Source: Lachnospiraceae bacterium
GTDB taxonomy: Bacteria > Bacillota > Clostridia > Lachnospirales > Lachnospiraceae
Length of the DNA stretch: 53,519 nucleotides
Direction: 5' to 3'
Assembly (NCBI GenBank): GCA_021202465.1
Contig: JAJQCZ010000002.1
Location: 13,324-66,842 of the forward strand
Every line of letters starts with the position of its first letter. Positions within the stretch are counted from its first letter, which is position 1. Below the pieces are notes generated by a model, which saw only the letters and a program-made list of their open reading frames with translations, did no database searches and had not been told where the DNA came from. The translations under genes were made by a program, and so were the position numbers. Positions 51,334-53,519 of the stretch are shown here, piece by piece.

Positions 51334-53460
51334 TCAGGCTCTGGTCGCCGCCGCTTCCTGCAGCCCCGGCGGCTCCGCCTGAGCCTCCGCTGTCCTCTGT
51401 TCTTCCCCATCCTTTCTCGGCGCGCCGTCCGGATGCTCTCCCACGGGATGGAAGGTAGGCACGATACGCTCGACCATCTGCACGATGTCCGGGCTGTTCT
51501 CATAGCTGGCCGCCGCCAGTTCTTCCAATTGCTTCAGGAATTGCTCGACGTTGAAGGGGATCGGCTTGCCGATATAGATCAGCTTGTTCTCGGTCTTTTT
51601 AATGCCCTCCTCGGCCATGAGCTTCTCTTCGTACAGCTTCTCGCCGGGACGCAGCCCGGTATAAACGATCTTGATGTCTTCGTCCGGTTTGTAGCCGGAG
51701 AGCTTGATCAGGTTCCGGGCCAGGGTATCGATCTTCACCGGCTCGCCCATATCGAGGACAAAGATCTCGCCGCCCCAGGCGTAGGTGCCCGCCTGCAGTA
51801 CCAGGCTGACAGCCTCCGGGATAGTCATGAAGAAGCGTTCGATCTCAGGATGCGTCACAGTCACCGGGCCGCCCTCGGCGATCTGTTCCTTGAACTGCGG
51901 CAGCACCGAACCGTTGCTGCCGAGGACGTTGCCGAAGCGCACGGCCACGAACTGCGTACCGGTGCGTTCCTTATTTTTCACGCTCTCGACCTTCAGCCGT
52001 TCCTTCGAATCACCATGGATACTGGTCGTCCCGTCTGCCGCCATATGATCCACCGGATCCCAGGCTTTCTGCCCGTTGATCACCTTATCCTTATGCGCAT
52101 GGACGAAGGGCAGCAGATCGATACGGCCGCTCTTGCTGACGGCATCCATGCTCTGGATGACCATCTCGCAGAGGCGCTTGCTCGCGCCCATGATATTGGT
52201 CGGATTGACGGCCTTGTCCGTACTGATGAGCACAAAGCGCTGCGCGCCGTGCGTGAGCGCGGCGTAGGCGGTCTTGTAGGTTCCGATGACGTTGTTCTTG
52301 ATGGCTTCATTCGGGCTGTACTCCATCAGCGGCACGTGCTTATGCGCAGCCGCGTGGAAGACCAGCTCCGGATGATAGAGTTCGAAGATCTGATTGATTC
52401 TGCGGCTGTCGCGCACCGAACCGATCAATACATGCAGATCCAGATCAGGATAATTCTTTCGCAGCTCACGTTCGACGAGGTAGGTCGTATTTTCATAGAT
52501 ATCAAAGAGGATCAGCTGCTTCGGCTCGTGCGCCGCAATCTGGCGGCAGAGCTCGCTGCCGATCGAACCACCGGCCCCTGTCACGAGAATCGTCTTCCCC
52601 CGTATGTACCGGAAGATCTCTCCCATATCGACTTTGATCGGCTCCCGGCCGAGCAGGTCCTCGATGGCGACGGATTTCAGCTTGCTGACCGAGACTTCTT
52701 CGTTGGCCAGCTAGTAGAGTCCCGGCAGGCTCATCAGCTTACACCCGGTCTCCTTGCAGATATCAAGGATCTCCTTCCTCACCTGTGCGGAAGCCGTCGG
52801 GATGCAGAAAAGAATCTCCTCGATGCCGTATTTTACGACCATGTTCAGGATGTCATCCCGGCTGCCAACGACAGGAACGCCTTCGATGAAGCGCCCCCAT
52901 TTGTTTGGATTGTCATCAATGAAGCAGGCAGGCATCAGATTTGTCTTATCCGACTGCTGCAGCTCGCGGACCACCGTGCGCCCGGCAGCCCCGGCGCCGA
53001 TGATCATAGCCTTACGAACCGGTTTGGCATCGGCCACAGAACTTTTTTTCTCAAGCACCTGCGTGTAAAAACGATAGCTGAAACGGATCCCCACGACGAG
53101 GATCAGCTGCGCGACGCCTCCGACGATGTAGTACGAAAAGGGCATCCTCCGGGCAGCCAGTGTGATGACGATCGTATGAACGGCGGAAGCAATAAGGGAC
53201 GCGCATCCGTAGCGGAGCAGCTCATGGAATCCGGCAAAACGCCAGACGCCCCGATACATGCGCATAAACCAGAAGAAAAGAATCACAGAAATGCCGTAAA
53301 ACGGAATGAACACAGTATAGGCGTGCAGGTATTCCGTCGGGATCATCGTAAAGTGGAAATCGAATCTCAGCCAGAGACCGAAGAAATAAGAAAAGGCGAC
53401 GGCAATCAAGTCGTATACCATCAGACCGGCCGCAATCACTTTCCAGTGCTGAATCTTCAT
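51334..53460 (-). pseudogene. CapD/PglF-like nucleoside-diphosphate-sugar 4,6-dehydratase split by a TAG codon
   Basis: One continuous frame of 709 codons, interrupted only by TAG at 52711-52713. The N-terminal part (52711-53460, 249 residues, ATG after AGGGGG) has four membrane helices and a Rossmann domain (IIGAGAAGRTVVREL), ending SLPGLY. After the TAG it continues LANEEVSVSKL, DLLGREPIKV, then GKTILVTGAGGSIGSELCRQ, AAHKHVPLME, STDKAVNPTN and SKRLCE, the catalytic SDR part of UDP-GlcNAc-type 4,6-dehydratases. The family usually reads LPGLYQLANG, so CAG to TAG is the likely change. A downstream start at ATG 52624-52626 (430 residues) could still yield a soluble catalytic half. Confidence 0.85.
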
Positions 53461-53519
53461 TTTATTCCCCCTACTACAATGTATTTATGGGTTAGATACC
53501 TTACAGCCAGTAAGGTTCT
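53461..53519 (-). other. Leader of the dehydratase gene, right edge
   Basis: Short stretch containing the GGGGG ribosome site and a CCTTAC/GTAAGG hairpin (53500-53516). No gene seen. Confidence 0.4.

Noticed and set aside
30175-52713. TAG recoded as Gln/sense, since three TAGs fall at sense positions (two in istB, one in the dehydratase)
   Set aside because: TAG is the natural stop of intact genes here (for example at 47717 and 44697), istB is decayed in other ways too, and CAG to TAG is a common single mutation.

Overview
The window looks like a chromosomal accessory and cell-surface region of an anaerobic Firmicute, most likely a Lachnospiraceae-type Clostridium. This rests on recognised families: a VaFE-repeat surface adhesin, three AAA-ATPase-like/PD-(D/E)XK proteins of the kind abundant in Lachnospiraceae, GGAGG-type ribosome binding sites, GTG/TTG starts and TTG...TATAAT-type promoters. 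Every intact gene is on the minus strand, so transcription runs from high to low coordinates. No tRNA, rRNA or CRISPR array was seen.

From right to left. (1) 30567-53460 is a Wzx/Wzy-type capsule or exopolysaccharide locus: a CapD/PglF-like dehydratase split by one nonsense codon, an AAA/PD-(D/E)XK gene, an initiating sugar-phosphate transferase fused to an epimerase, a GT4 glycosyltransferase, two tandem ATP-grasp (TupA-like) genes, a hexapeptide acetyltransferase, three related GT2 enzymes, a CapA-like protein, a membrane acyltransferase, a fourth GT2, an EpsG-like and a Wzy-like protein, a Wzx flippase, and rfbA-rfbB-rfbD-rfbC for dTDP-L-rhamnose. Six homopolymeric G tracts (G7-G9) lie in these genes, all followed by a TA-rich motif. 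One puts the acyltransferase out of frame, and two sit where they change the tail of the ATP-grasp proteins. This looks like a set of phase-variable contingency loci. (2) 25845-30566 holds debris of IS21 and recombinase type, an ornithine-cyclodeaminase-like pseudogene, and two intact nuclease-fold genes (PD-(D/E)XK and DUF4365-like). (3) 21694-25759 is an AT-rich five-gene cassette: a four-helix membrane protein, a sugar-transferase-like protein with altered catalytic residues plus a zinc ribbon, a membrane-anchored phosphoribosyltransferase, a radical SAM protein and an HNH/zinc-finger protein. I do not recognise this combination, and it is the best candidate for an undescribed system. (4) 8937-21647 mixes a GT-A glycosyltransferase, a second AAA/PD-(D/E)XK gene, a membrane protein, UDP-glucose dehydrogenase plus UDP-glucuronate 4-epimerase (UDP-GlcA/UDP-GalA supply), a VanZ-domain protein with a small overlapping ORF, a frameshifted HAD protein, a third AAA/PD-(D/E)XK gene, a YunG-Nudix fusion and a histidine phosphatase. 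(5) 1-8810 is the surface end: a secreted Ig-like/transglutaminase-like protein and a very large VaFE/prealbumin-fold adhesin whose C-terminus lies beyond the left edge.

The adhesin is preceded by a leader of about 600 nt. It has its own promoter, several consecutive minus-strand terminator-like hairpins, three copies of a 19-bp near-palindrome (a fourth lies in the next gene's signal peptide), and a 29-codon ORF whose stop overlaps the adhesin start. This arrangement suggests attenuation or antitermination control. Taken together, the region builds and varies the cell envelope (capsule sugars, phase-variable transferases, a regulated adhesin), with probable defence or mobile genes inserted between the polysaccharide modules.
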